17,645 nt of DNA from Smithellaceae bacterium (GCA_028701435.1 JAQVQT010000020.1:1-17645); one strand, 5' to 3'; positions 1-7,270 are shown, numbered from the stretch's first letter. The notes: a model not told the origin generated them from the letters alone. Translations and numbers: made by a program.

Positions 1-660
1 CTGATCGTCAGCTTCGATCCTGAAGTGATGGGAATCACGTGGCTGTCCCTGAAAATATCGGGGACGGCCACGTTCATCAGCCTGTTCTTCGGCGTTTCCG
101 TCGGGACGGTCGTCGCGTTAAACAACTTTCCGGGAAAAAGGCTGGTCATCAGCATTATCAACACGGGCATGGGATTGCCGCCCGTGGTGGTGGGTCTTTT
201 TGTGACCATCATGATCTGGCGCAGCGGGCCGCTGGGGTTCCTGGAAATCCTCTACACCCCGTATGCGATGATCATCGCCCAGGCCATCATTGCCACGCCG
301 ATCGTCATGGGCATTTCGCTGGCCTCGATTCAGAATCTGCCGCCCAACCTGCGCCTGCAGATTCTGTCGCTGGGCGCCAGCCGAATGCAGATGGTATGGG
401 TTCTCATCAAGGAATCCCGCCTTCCGCTCTTGGCTGCCGTCATGGCGGGATTCGGCGGCGTGATTTCCGAGGTCGGCGCCTCGATCATGGTCGGCGGCAA
501 CATCAAGGGCTATTCGCGCGTGCTGACGACCGCGACGGTGATGGAAACCGGAAAGGGGAATTTTGACATTGCCATTGCCCTGGGCATTATCCTCCTCATT
601 CTGGCGTTTCTGGTCAATCTTTTGCTCACACAAATTCAGCAAAGGCAGCATCCAAGATGA
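1..660 (+). CDS. tupB: Tungstate ABC transporter permease TupB (5' partial)
   Basis: Inner-membrane permease of a TupABC-type tungstate importer. The reading frame is open from base 1, so the gene starts upstream of the window; the internal GTG at 25 is not taken as the start because upstream codons continue the protein (LIVSFDPE). About five to six hydrophobic segments are visible. The family-specific region is near residues 130-170 of the visible part: LGAS, then the cytoplasmic coupling loop, then ISEVGASIMVGGNIKG and a following TTAT segment, which is the pattern I know from TupB/WtpB-like permeases rather than amino-acid permeases. The stop overlaps the start of the ATPase gene by 4 bp (ATGA). 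The binding protein gene tupA is expected upstream. Molybdate specificity cannot be excluded from sequence alone. Tungstate uptake would feed tungsten enzymes such as aldehyde:ferredoxin oxidoreductases or formate dehydrogenases. Confidence 0.9.
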   Translation: MIVSFDPEVMGITWLSLKISGTATFISLFFGVSVGTVVALNNFPGKRLVISIINTGMGLPPVVVGLFVTIMIWRSGPLGFLEILYTPYAMIIAQAIIATPIVMGISLASIQNLPPNLRLQILSLGASRMQMVWVLIKESRLPLLAAVMAGFGGVISEVGASIMVGGNIKGYSRVLTTATVMETGKGNFDIAIALGIILLILAFLVNLLLTQIQQRQHPR

Positions 661-1742
661 GCACCATTTTGAGCGTCGAAAATTTAATCGTTCACCGCGG
701 CGGCGTCAGGGTGCTGGACATTCGGGAGCTGAAAGTTCAGGAAAGCAGAATTCTGGCCTTAATCGGACCCAACGGCGCGGGCAAATCCACACTGTTGCTG
801 ACCATGGCGGGTCTGCTCAAACCGGGGCAGGGGAGAATGTATTATAAGGGACGGCCCGTGGAATCGAGCGCGGAGCGCTCCTGGATGCGCAGGAGTGTTT
901 GTGTTGTTTTCCAGGAGCCGCTGCTGCTCAATACTTCCGTTTTTAAAAATGTTGCCCTGGGTCTCAAGTTCCGCGGGCTTGCGTCAAATGACATTCAAAA
1001 AAATGTTGAAGACGCCCTGGCGTATTTCGGCATCAGTTCGCTGGCGAAGAGATCGGCCAAAACGCTTTCCGGCGGCGAGTCCAAAAGAGTGTCGCTGGCG
1101 CGCGCCTTTGCACTCAAGCCTCATCTGATTTTGCTCGACGAGGCGTTCAACTCCCTCGATCCGCCGACGCGCGAGTCGCTGATCGATGATCTGCGTCATA
1201 TTTTGGAAGAGACGAAGATCACCGCCGTGCTGGCGCTGCACGACCGGGAAGAAACTCTGCGCCTGGCCCAGGATGTCACGGTGATGTCTGAAGGACGGCT
1301 CATCCAGACGGGCACCACGGCTCAGATTTTCAATCAGCCCCAATCCGAGTTTGTGGCCAATTTTGTCGGCACGGAAACCATTCTGGAAGGGACCGTTCAA
1401 AACATCCGGTCGGGTCTGATGGAAGTGCTTGTATCGGGAAAAACGATCGAGGCGACGGGCAGCGCTCCGATAAACCAGAAAGTCTTTTGCTGCATTCGGC
1501 CGGAAAATATCGTCGTGTCGCGGGAAGCTCCGGAAAATTCAAGCGCCAGAAATATCTACGAGGCCCGAATTCAGAAGATTGTCCGCCAGGCGTTTTTCTA
1601 CAAACTGATTCTGGACTGCGGTTTTCCCGTGGTCGCCTATCTCACCGTGTCTTCCTGCGAGGATCTGGGGCTGTGCGAGGGCGCAACGGTTTTTGCGTCC
1701 TTTAAGGCCACGGCTGTTCACGTCATGCGCCGGGAAAAATAA
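657..1742 (+). CDS. tupC: Tungstate ABC transporter ATP-binding protein TupC
   Basis: Cytoplasmic ATPase that powers the permease encoded just upstream. All nucleotide-binding motifs are present: Walker A GPNGAGKST at residues 37-45, Q-loop Gln86, signature LSGGE at 137-141, Walker B LILLDE at 157-162 (followed by Ala where Pro is usual) and H-loop His195. The 361-residue length includes a C-terminal extension; roughly residues 240-357 look like the regulatory or TOBE-type oxyanion-binding domain seen in Mod/Tup/Wtp ATPases (CIRPEN at about 279-284). The ATG at 657 overlaps the tupB stop by 4 bp, indicating translational coupling. The gene ends facing a convergent gene. TupC is preferred over ModC because of the TupB-like partner, but the substrate is inferred. 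Confidence 0.88.
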   Translation: MSTILSVENLIVHRGGVRVLDIRELKVQESRILALIGPNGAGKSTLLLTMAGLLKPGQGRMYYKGRPVESSAERSWMRRSVCVVFQEPLLLNTSVFKNVALGLKFRGLASNDIQKNVEDALAYFGISSLAKRSAKTLSGGESKRVSLARAFALKPHLILLDEAFNSLDPPTRESLIDDLRHILEETKITAVLALHDREETLRLAQDVTVMSEGRLIQTGTTAQIFNQPQSEFVANFVGTETILEGTVQNIRSGLMEVLVSGKTIEATGSAPINQKVFCCIRPENIVVSREAPENSSARNIYEARIQKIVRQAFFYKLILDCGFPVVAYLTVSSCEDLGLCEGATVFASFKATAVHVMRREK

Positions 1743-1757
1743 ACCGGCGATGCAGAC

Positions 1758-1803
1758 AAAAAAAGAGCGGCCGCAGCCGCCCCTGCAGGCGGCACGACCG
1801 CTC
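1758..1803 (-). terminator. Intrinsic terminator of the GGGtGRT operon
   Basis: A hairpin lies at 1765-1803: outer stem GAGCGG/CCGCTC (1765-1770 with 1798-1803), an internal loop, then inner stem GCCGCC/GGCGGC (1776-1781 with 1788-1793) around a 6-base loop. Seven A residues at 1758-1764 give a U-tract directly after the hairpin on minus-strand RNA. It ends the operon whose last gene stops at 1830. There is no U-tract on the plus side, so it is not an obvious intrinsic terminator for tupC, although the hairpin could still protect the 3' end of that message. Confidence 0.75.
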
Positions 1804-1829
1804 CCTGATCGATCTTGAAAAATCCCAGA

Positions 1830-2828
1830 CTATTTCATGGCCTGTTCAACCGCGACGGCGACGGCAACCGAAGCGCCGACCATCGGGTTGTTGCCCATGC
1901 CGATCAGCCCCATCATCTCCACGTGCGCGGGAACGGAAGACGATCCGGCAAACTGCGCGTCCGAATGCATTCTGCCCATGGTGTCGGTCATGCCGTAGGA
2001 GGCGGGGCCGGCGGCCATGTTGTCCGGATGCAGCGTTCTGCCCGTTCCTCCGCCGGAAGCCACGGAGAAAAATTTCTTGCCGGCCAGAATGCATTCTTTC
2101 TTGTAAACGCCCATCACCGGATGCTGGAAACGGGTCGGGTTGGTGGAGTTGCCCGTGATGGCGACATCGACGCCTTCCATGTGCATGATGGCCACGCCTT
2201 CGCGCACGTCATCGGCGCCATAACAGCGCACCGCCGCGCGATCGCCTTTGGAATAGGCTTTCTCCTTGGCTACGGAGACTTTTCCGGTTTTGTAATCGAA
2301 GGCCGTCGCCACATGGGTGAATCCGTTGACGCGTGCGATAATGTGCGCCGCATCTTTTCCCAGACCGTTGAGAATGACGCGCAGAGGAACCTTGCGCGCT
2401 TTATTGGCCGATTTGGCAAGACCGATGGCGCCTTCCGCGGCGGCGAATGATTCATGGCCCGCGCAAAATGCGAAGCACTTTGTTTCTTCCCGAAGCAGCA
2501 TGGAGGCGAGATTGCCGTGGCCGACACCGACCTGACGGTCGTCGGCGACGGACCCGGGAATACAGAAGGACTGCAATCCTTCCCCCAGGGTCTCGGCGAT
2601 ATCGGCGGCTACCTTCTGACCTTTTTTAATGGCGGCGGCGGCGCCGACCAGATAAGCCCAGCCGGCGTTTTCAAATGAAATCGGCTGAATCTCCTTGACG
2701 ATTTTTCTGACATCCACGCCTTTCTCGAGGCATACTTTTTCGGCTTCCTCCAGCGAGGAAATTCCGTATTTCGCGAGAAAAGGAGTGATCTGTTTGATTC
2801 TTCTTTCGTATCCTTCAAATAAAGCCAT
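1830..2828 (-). CDS. GGGtGRT family protein (function unknown)
   Basis: A 332-residue cytoplasmic protein of the conserved family named after its GGGtGRT motif, here GGGTGRT at residues 259-265. No function is established for the family to my knowledge. Other notable segments are VGHGN (about 102-106), a C-x3-C pair (Cys118, Cys122) followed by AGHESF, TGNSTNPTRFQHP (about 226-237) and a Gly/Met-rich C-terminus with MGNNPMVGAS. These Gly/His/Asn/Cys-rich conserved blocks look like a nucleotide- or metal-binding site, which is inference. There is no signal peptide or clear membrane helix. The ATG at 2828 is preceded by AGGAG (2836-2840) at good spacing. It follows the NifU-like gene by 11 bp, so the two are co-transcribed, and an iron-sulfur or redox-linked role is the contextual guess. 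Confidence 0.85.
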   Translation of the reverse strand: MALFEGYERRIKQITPFLAKYGISSLEEAEKVCLEKGVDVRKIVKEIQPISFENAGWAYLVGAAAAIKKGQKVAADIAETLGEGLQSFCIPGSVADDRQVGVGHGNLASMLLREETKCFAFCAGHESFAAAEGAIGLAKSANKARKVPLRVILNGLGKDAAHIIARVNGFTHVATAFDYKTGKVSVAKEKAYSKGDRAAVRCYGADDVREGVAIMHMEGVDVAITGNSTNPTRFQHPVMGVYKKECILAGKKFFSVASGGGTGRTLHPDNMAAGPASYGMTDTMGRMHSDAQFAGSSSVPAHVEMMGLIGMGNNPMVGASVAVAVAVEQAMK

Positions 2829-2839
2829 TTTTCTACTCC

Positions 2840-3532
2840 TTATTCTTTACGGGGATTGATAACTTTTACAGCTTCAGCAAAACGGCCGTAAGTTCCGGTT
2901 GCTTTCGAAAGAGCCTGGGCTGGGTCCATGCCCTTGACGATGTTGTCCATCATTACGCCCAGATTCACGAATTTGTAGCCGATGATTTCATCGTCGCCAT
3001 CCAGGCCGATTTCCAGCACGTACCCTTCGGCCATTTCCAGATAACGGGGGCCTTTGGCTTTGGTGCCGTACATCGTAGCAATCACGCTGCGCTGCCCTTT
3101 GCCCAGATCCTCGAGTCCGGCGCCGATGGGAAGCCCGCCTTCGGAGAAGGCCGTCTGTGTTCGGCCGTAAACAATCTGAAGAAAAATTTCCCTCATCGCG
3201 GTGTTGATCGCATCGCAGACGAGGTCGGAATTCAGCGCTTCCAGAATGGTTTTGTTCGGCAGAATTTCGGCGGCCATTGCAGCGGAGTGGGTCATGCCGG
3301 TGCAACCGAGACATTCGACGAGCGCTTCTTCAATGATCCCGTCTTTGACGTTCAGGGTCAACTTGCAGGTTCCCTGCTGAGGCGCGCACCATCCAATGCC
3401 GTGGGTCAGGCCGCTGATATCCTTGACTTCCTTTACCTGCGTCCATTTGCCCTCCTGCGGTATGGGGGCGGGGCCGTTTTTGGCGCCCTTGGCAACTACG
3501 CACATTTGTTCCACTTCATGAGTGTGCTCCAT
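2840..3532 (-). CDS. NifU-like iron-sulfur cluster assembly scaffold protein
   Basis: A 230-residue protein with an IscU/NifU-N-like core. Residues about 47-100 (WCAPQQGTCKLTLNV, then GIIEEA, then ECLGCTGMTHSAAM) match the order and spacing of the IscU segments carrying its first two ligand cysteines. The candidate ligands are Cys56 and Cys77; Cys49 and Cys74 are extra, giving a Cys74-x2-Cys77 pair. The HC motif holding IscU's third ligand is not seen; Cys106 is the only later cysteine. It is longer than IscU (about 130 residues), with an unfamiliar C-terminal half. The ATG at 3532 has a strong GGAAGGAG ribosome site about 11 bases upstream. It is the first gene of a two-gene operon with the GGGtGRT gene. 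I infer scaffold or cluster binding from the family resemblance; a dedicated, non-housekeeping role is likely. Confidence 0.8.
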   Translation of the reverse strand: MEHTHEVEQMCVVAKGAKNGPAPIPQEGKWTQVKEVKDISGLTHGIGWCAPQQGTCKLTLNVKDGIIEEALVECLGCTGMTHSAAMAAEILPNKTILEALNSDLVCDAINTAMREIFLQIVYGRTQTAFSEGGLPIGAGLEDLGKGQRSVIATMYGTKAKGPRYLEMAEGYVLEIGLDGDDEIIGYKFVNLGVMMDNIVKGMDPAQALSKATGTYGRFAEAVKVINPRKE

Positions 3533-3563
3533 AAAAACTCCATCTCCTTCCGATAAAATATTG

Positions 3564-3584
3564 CGGATAACCGTTGATTATCCG
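3564..3584. promoter_or_regulatory. Perfect 7-bp palindrome, possible operator
   Basis: CGGATAA (3564-3570) and TTATCCG (3578-3584) are perfect inverted repeats separated by 7 bases. The site lies in the transcribed leader of the NifU-like gene, about 70 bases after its candidate -10 and about 30 bases before the start codon. A dimeric repressor site or a small RNA hairpin both fit; the binding factor is unknown. Confidence 0.4.
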
Positions 3585-3650
3585 ATTTGTTTTCGCTCTA
3601 AAAGTGCAAAAATCCCTTTCCGGGTGGTTTCAAGACAATAAACCCGCGAG

Positions 3651-3679
3651 AATCTATTCAAAAAAAAAACTTTAGTCAA
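3651..3679 (-). promoter_or_regulatory. Sigma-70 type promoter for the NifU-like/GGGtGRT operon
   Basis: On the minus strand TTGACT (3679-3674) is followed after exactly 17 bases by TAGATT (3656-3651). The spacer contains an uninterrupted T-tract of ten, which would curve or stiffen the DNA. The match is 5/6 at -35 and 4/6 at -10. It predicts a leader of roughly 110 bases. Confidence 0.5.
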
Positions 3680-3774
3680 TATGATTATTGGTATGGCGCT
3701 TCATATTTTGCGTGAGTCTTGCGGAGCGGCCCGCTTTGCGTCGAATCCCGGGGGGACTGAACGCGGAGAAACCA

Positions 3775-3804
3775 TTGGCTTTTTTCCCGGGCAAGGGTTA
3801 TAAG
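3775..3804 (+). promoter_or_regulatory. Candidate promoter for the thioesterase gene
   Basis: TTGGCT (3775-3780), an 18-base spacer and TATAAG (3799-3804; 5/6 to consensus). Transcription would start near 3811, leaving a leader of about 45 bases before the GTG at 3857. Confidence 0.4.
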
Positions 3805-3856
3805 TTTCCATCATTCAGAGATCATTTCCGCAAATAAAAAGGGGAGGTGCTCCATC

Positions 3857-4282
3857 GTGAATTACCATCTGTATCTGGAAAAAATTCGCGCCGGAAAAAA
3901 AGGGTTGAATCCCTATCTGGACCATTTTGACATCGAAGTGGTCGATCTGTCATCCGGCCGCGCCGTCTTCCGGCTGCCCGTGCGCCCGGAATACCTGCAG
4001 GGCGCAGGATTCATGCAGGGAGGTTTGATGGTCGCGCTGGCGGATGAAGCCATCGCCCACGCCATGATGACGGTGCTCACCCCGGAGGAAGGACTGACGA
4101 CGATCGAGCTGAAAAGCAATTTTCTAGCCGGCGTGGACAAAGGAAAGCTTCGGGCCGAAGCGAGCGTTTTCAAGAAAGGCCGAAGCCTCATCATCGGAGA
4201 TTGCCTTGTCACGGACGACGGGGGAAAACCCGTCTGCCGCACGTCCGCGACCTTCATGCTGTTGAGATCCAAACAGAAGTGA
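3857..4282 (+). CDS. Hotdog-fold thioesterase, PaaI type
   Basis: A 141-residue single hotdog domain, the usual length of PaaI-type acyl-CoA thioesterases, which hydrolyse acyl- or aryl-CoA to the free acid in the cytoplasm. The core motif is at residues 48-64, ending MQGGLMVALADEA, with the conserved acidic residue Asp63. The usual HGG of the family is QGG here (Gln54 replaces His). The second half, with TTIELKSNFL, FKKGRS and a closing CRTSATFML strand, follows the family pattern. The start is GTG at 3857, supported by GGGGAGG (3841-3847) about 9 bases upstream; the next in-frame Met is well inside the fold. It is monocistronic and convergent with the phosphomutase gene. Substrate unknown; a CoA-thioester proofreading role fits an acyl-CoA-rich metabolism. 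Confidence 0.85.
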   Translation: MNYHLYLEKIRAGKKGLNPYLDHFDIEVVDLSSGRAVFRLPVRPEYLQGAGFMQGGLMVALADEAIAHAMMTVLTPEEGLTTIELKSNFLAGVDKGKLRAEASVFKKGRSLIIGDCLVTDDGGKPVCRTSATFMLLRSKQK

Positions 4283-4308
4283 GATAGGACACGGCGATCC
4301 GGTGTCGT

Positions 4309-5643
4309 TCAGGCCAGAAGACGCTCCACTTCGCCGCGAATCTCCTGAAGGCGTTCGGCGGATGACGCTTCAAAGCGAAGGACGATGACCGGCTGCGTGT
4401 TGGAGCAGCGCACCAGCGCCCAGCCGTCCCCGAAAGGAACGCGGATGCCGTCAATGTCAATGACGTCAGGCTTGTTCCGGTAATGCTCTTTGATTTTGGC
4501 CACCACCGCTTTCTTCCGGTCATCCTCGCAATCCATCCGGATTTCCGGCGTGGCGAACGTCTTCGGCACGTCGGCGAGGAGCTCACTCAGTTTCAGACCC
4601 GTCTGAGAGAGAATCTCCAGAAGTCTCGCGGCGGCATAAATGGCGTCGTCATATCCGAAGTAGCGGTCGGCAAAAAACAGGTGGCCGCTCATTTCTCCCC
4701 CCAGCAGGGCTTTTTCTTCCTTCATCTTGGCCTTAATCAGCGAATGCCCGGCTTTCCACATCAGCGGCCGGCCGGAATATTCCCGAATGCCGTCGTAGAG
4801 CACCTGGGAGCACTTGACTTCGCCGATGATCGTCGCCCCGGGATGGTCCTTGAGGATAAAGCGCGCGAATAAAAGCAGCAGCTTGTCTCCCCAGATGATT
4901 TCACCGGTGTCACTGATTACGCCGATGCGGTCCGCGTCTCCGTCAAAGGCGATGCCCAGGTCGGCTTTCTTTTCGGCCGTAAGCCGAATGAGTTCCGTCA
5001 GATTTTCTTCAACGGTGGGGTCCGGAAAGTGATGGGGAAAGCGGCCGTCCGGCTCGCAGTAGAGGGCGGTCACGTCGCAGCCCATTCTCTCCAGAATGGG
5101 AAGGGCAAATTTCCCCCCGACGCCGTTTCCTCCGTCAAGGACGACTTTCAGCTTTTTCGATACCTGGACGGAATCGAAGATGTAGCTCTGGTAAACGTTT
5201 GTGATGTCCTGGGCCCGTGCACAGCCTTTACCGGAAAGATAACTTCCGGATTCCATCATGCGCCTCAGCTCCTGGATTTGATCCCCGTGAATGGAATCGT
5301 ATCCGACGCAGATTTTGAAGCCGTTGAACTCCGGCGGGTTGTGGCTGCCGGTGATCATGACGCCGCCTCCCGCTCCTAAGTGGCGGATAGAAAAATACAG
5401 CATGGGGGTCGCGCACAGGCCGATATCGATGGTGTCCATTCCGGCGGCGTTCAGTCCGGCAATCAGAAAACGATGGTAATCGTCTGAGCTCAGTCGGCAG
5501 TCCCGCCCGACGGTCATGGTCCGAACTTTATGCTGAAGCGCGTACGTGCCGATGGCGCGTCCCAGATTTACGATAAAGACCTCGTTGAGGTCCTTGTCAA
5601 CGACGCCGCGCACGTCGTATTCACGAAAGACATGTGGATTCAT
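4309..5643 (-). CDS. Phosphomannomutase/phosphoglucomutase
   Basis: A 444-residue alpha-D-phosphohexomutase interconverting hexose 6- and 1-phosphates for nucleotide-sugar, exopolysaccharide and LPS synthesis. All four active-site loops are visible (numbered from the ATG): the phosphoserine loop TGSHNP with Ser100, the magnesium loop DGDADR at 234-239, the sugar-binding loop GEMSGH at 316-321 and the phosphate-binding RCSNTQP near 412-418. The N-terminal FREYDVRG is typical of bacterial PMM/PGM. The start is the ATG at 5643, which has GAGGG just upstream; a TTG 18 bases earlier is open but would remove that ribosome site. It is transcribed alone and converges on the thioesterase gene with a 26-base gap. 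AlgC-like dual specificity is likely; phosphoglucosamine mutase is less likely because the loop is GEMSGH rather than GEQSGH. Confidence 0.93.
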   Translation of the reverse strand: MNPHVFREYDVRGVVDKDLNEVFIVNLGRAIGTYALQHKVRTMTVGRDCRLSSDDYHRFLIAGLNAAGMDTIDIGLCATPMLYFSIRHLGAGGGVMITGSHNPPEFNGFKICVGYDSIHGDQIQELRRMMESGSYLSGKGCARAQDITNVYQSYIFDSVQVSKKLKVVLDGGNGVGGKFALPILERMGCDVTALYCEPDGRFPHHFPDPTVEENLTELIRLTAEKKADLGIAFDGDADRIGVISDTGEIIWGDKLLLLFARFILKDHPGATIIGEVKCSQVLYDGIREYSGRPLMWKAGHSLIKAKMKEEKALLGGEMSGHLFFADRYFGYDDAIYAAARLLEILSQTGLKLSELLADVPKTFATPEIRMDCEDDRKKAVVAKIKEHYRNKPDVIDIDGIRVPFGDGWALVRCSNTQPVIVLRFEASSAERLQEIRGEVERLLA

Positions 5644-5698
5644 TTTTTCCCTCAAAATCAAAGAAGATGATGCGTCCGGGCTTCCGGCGCCGTCCGCT

Positions 5699-5725
5699 TC
5701 TATACAATTTGTCCTGGGAAGTCAA
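5699..5725 (-). promoter_or_regulatory. Candidate promoter for the phosphohexomutase gene
   Basis: On the minus strand TTGACT (5725-5720) is followed after 15 bases by TATAGA (5704-5699). The boxes are good but the spacer is 2 bases short of optimal, so this is tentative. It would start transcription about 50 bases before the ATG at 5643. Confidence 0.35.
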
Positions 5726-5739
5726 CCAAAGAAGACACT

Positions 5740-6426
5740 TCAAAAACGCTCCGGTTTCAGTCGCCTCAGGATCTCCGGGGCTTCCCTGAGCACCATGTCC
5801 GCTCCCGCCTGAAGAAAGTCCTCTTCCCGAAAATGCCCGGTCAGAACACCGGCGGTTCGGGTTCCCGCATTTTTCCCCGTTTCAATATCAATCGGGTGAT
5901 CGCCGATCATGATCGAGCGGCCGGGCGCGCCGCCCAGCCTCGACAGGGCGAGGTTGATCTGCTCTGGGTGCGGTTTGACGCGCCTGACGTCATTACGGCA
6001 GACGACCACCGGACAATAATCGTGAATATCCGGAAAGACGGTCCGGACGGCTTTTTCGCAGTTGCGGGTGATAATTCCGGCCTGAAGAGAGGCTTTCCTG
6101 AGCCCCGTGAGAAGCTCTTTGGTGCCGTCGAAAAGCGCTCCCTTGCGCGCCGCCTCCACTTCAATATCTTCGATGATCCGGTAGGCTTTCTTCCTGAAGG
6201 AGGCCGCGCCGTCTTTTGAATTTACAGCGAGCTGGTCGTGAACTTCGTCAATCATTTCAAGGACAAAACGGTTTTGCAGACTCCGGGAGTCCACGCCCCG
6301 GCGTTCAATCAGTGAGGCAACCTCCCGGCGCATTTGTTCAAAATCGATGTTCAGCCGGGCCAGCGTTCCGTCAAAATCAAAAATCACGGTGTCGATGGCC
6401 GAAGGATCGAAAAGGGAAGGGGCCAT
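5740..6426 (-). CDS. HAD-family phosphatase, phosphoglycolate phosphatase-like
   Basis: A 228-residue haloacid-dehalogenase hydrolase with a small helical cap inserted after motif I. The catalytic set is complete: motif I DFDGT with nucleophile Asp17 and acid/base Asp19, motif II Thr120 (GIITRN), motif III Lys151 (VKPHPE), and motif IV GD at 175-176 followed by Asp180. The NLALSRLG plus MIGDHPIDI segment resembles Gph-type phosphatases of small phosphorylated metabolites; the real substrate is not readable. The frame is open far upstream, but that part lies inside the Nudix gene in another frame, so the ATG at 6426 is chosen, 4 bp after the Nudix stop. It is the last gene of the hydrolase-Nudix-HAD operon. 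Confidence 0.85.
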   Translation of the reverse strand: MAPSLFDPSAIDTVIFDFDGTLARLNIDFEQMRREVASLIERRGVDSRSLQNRFVLEMIDEVHDQLAVNSKDGAASFRKKAYRIIEDIEVEAARKGALFDGTKELLTGLRKASLQAGIITRNCEKAVRTVFPDIHDYCPVVVCRNDVRRVKPHPEQINLALSRLGGAPGRSIMIGDHPIDIETGKNAGTRTAGVLTGHFREEDFLQAGADMVLREAPEILRRLKPERF

Positions 6427-6430
6427 GGGC

Positions 6431-7270
6431 TCAACGTGTTCCCGACGTGTAGTGAGGGGAGAGGGTTTTCGTGACAATGCGCCCGGGTGTTTCGGCCGGA
6501 AAAGAGCCGCCCGTGATCTCGCGCAGGAAATTCGTGATGATGAAAAACGTGGCGCCCCAGAGGATGTCTTCGCCGCCTTTGCCGTCCGGAATGACCAGAC
6601 AGGGGAATTGGAAGTTGTGGCGCGGGTCTGAATTTCCATCCTCCGAGCTGAGTTCCAGGAGGGCGTAGGAAGAGCTCCGGAAAAAATCGCTGACGGGAAT
6701 TTCCAGAACCTTGTCCACTTCGTCGTTGGGCCTGTAGGGCCAGGGCTCCCTGACCACGCAGACGAGCGGAAAGATGGTACGGGTAAACAGCGTAAGAGAG
6801 TAGGTAGGCAGCGCGCCCAGAAATTCGACGTTCAGCGGGCTCAGGCCGATTTCTTCCCAGGATTCGCGAAGGGCGTTCATCAGGAAAAGCCGGATGAGCG
6901 AGAGGGTCTCTTCATCCTTGTTCGGCAATTCGTGAAGCGCCTGGTTTGCGGCCGTCCGGAGAATGCCGGTTTTTAAAACAATGTGGCTCAGCATTTCATC
7001 AACGGGGCGCTCCAGCATGCCGCCGGGACAGCTGATATCGCCGGACTGGGCGACGGCATTCGATCGCTTGATCAGCAAAAAATAAAACTCGGAATCCTTG
7101 AACAGCAGAAGCAGCACAACCCCGGCTTCCAAATGTTTGCCGCCCGCGGCGTTGGAGCGTTCAATCGAAAGGTGTTTTTCCAAATAGTCAACGGTTGTCC
7201 GGTTCAGGCGCTCCAGAACGTAGAGCGGAAAAGCGTCTTTTTGCCGCAGCAGCGTCAAGTCCATGGTCAT
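6431..7270 (-). CDS. Nudix hydrolase, CoA pyrophosphatase-like, with insertion in the Nudix box
   Basis: A 279-residue Nudix-fold protein closest in pattern to NudL/CoA pyrophosphatases, which cleave CoA and acyl-CoA to phosphopantetheine compounds and 3',5'-ADP. Residues 50-84 run VVLLLLF, then LIKRS, then SGDISCPGGM; the metal-binding helix ALRESWEEIGL is at 133-143, with the REXXEE glutamates intact. In ordinary Nudix boxes the Gly and the RE are about 14 residues apart; here they are about 51 apart, so roughly 35 residues (about 90-128) interrupt the box. A second domain or tail follows to residue 279. The ATG at 7270 overlaps the upstream hydrolase stop by 4 bp, indicating translational coupling. 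An alternative substrate such as another nucleoside diphosphate derivative is possible. Confidence 0.83.
   Translation of the reverse strand: MTMDLTLLRQKDAFPLYVLERLNRTTVDYLEKHLSIERSNAAGGKHLEAGVVLLLLFKDSEFYFLLIKRSNAVAQSGDISCPGGMLERPVDEMLSHIVLKTGILRTAANQALHELPNKDEETLSLIRLFLMNALRESWEEIGLSPLNVEFLGALPTYSLTLFTRTIFPLVCVVREPWPYRPNDEVDKVLEIPVSDFFRSSSYALLELSSEDGNSDPRHNFQFPCLVIPDGKGGEDILWGATFFIITNFLREITGGSFPAETPGRIVTKTLSPHYTSGTR

Larger units (their letters stand above)
3533..3856. other. Divergent intergenic control region
   Basis: This 324-base gap separates the minus-strand NifU-like/GGGtGRT operon from the plus-strand thioesterase gene. It holds one candidate promoter in each direction, a 21-base palindrome in the leader of the minus-strand operon and a run of ten A residues (3660-3669) inside the minus-strand promoter spacer. 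I see no convincing small ORF or RNA gene. Confidence 0.6.

Noticed and set aside
4284..4310. Hairpin GACAC/GTGTC between the convergent thioesterase and phosphomutase genes
   Set aside because: Short, with a bulge, and no T-tract on either strand; not reported as a terminator.
6427..6639. Upstream extension of the HAD phosphatase frame
   Set aside because: This part lies within the Nudix coding region in another frame, is Ser/Arg-rich without family similarity, and the ATG at 6426 directly precedes the HAD motif I.
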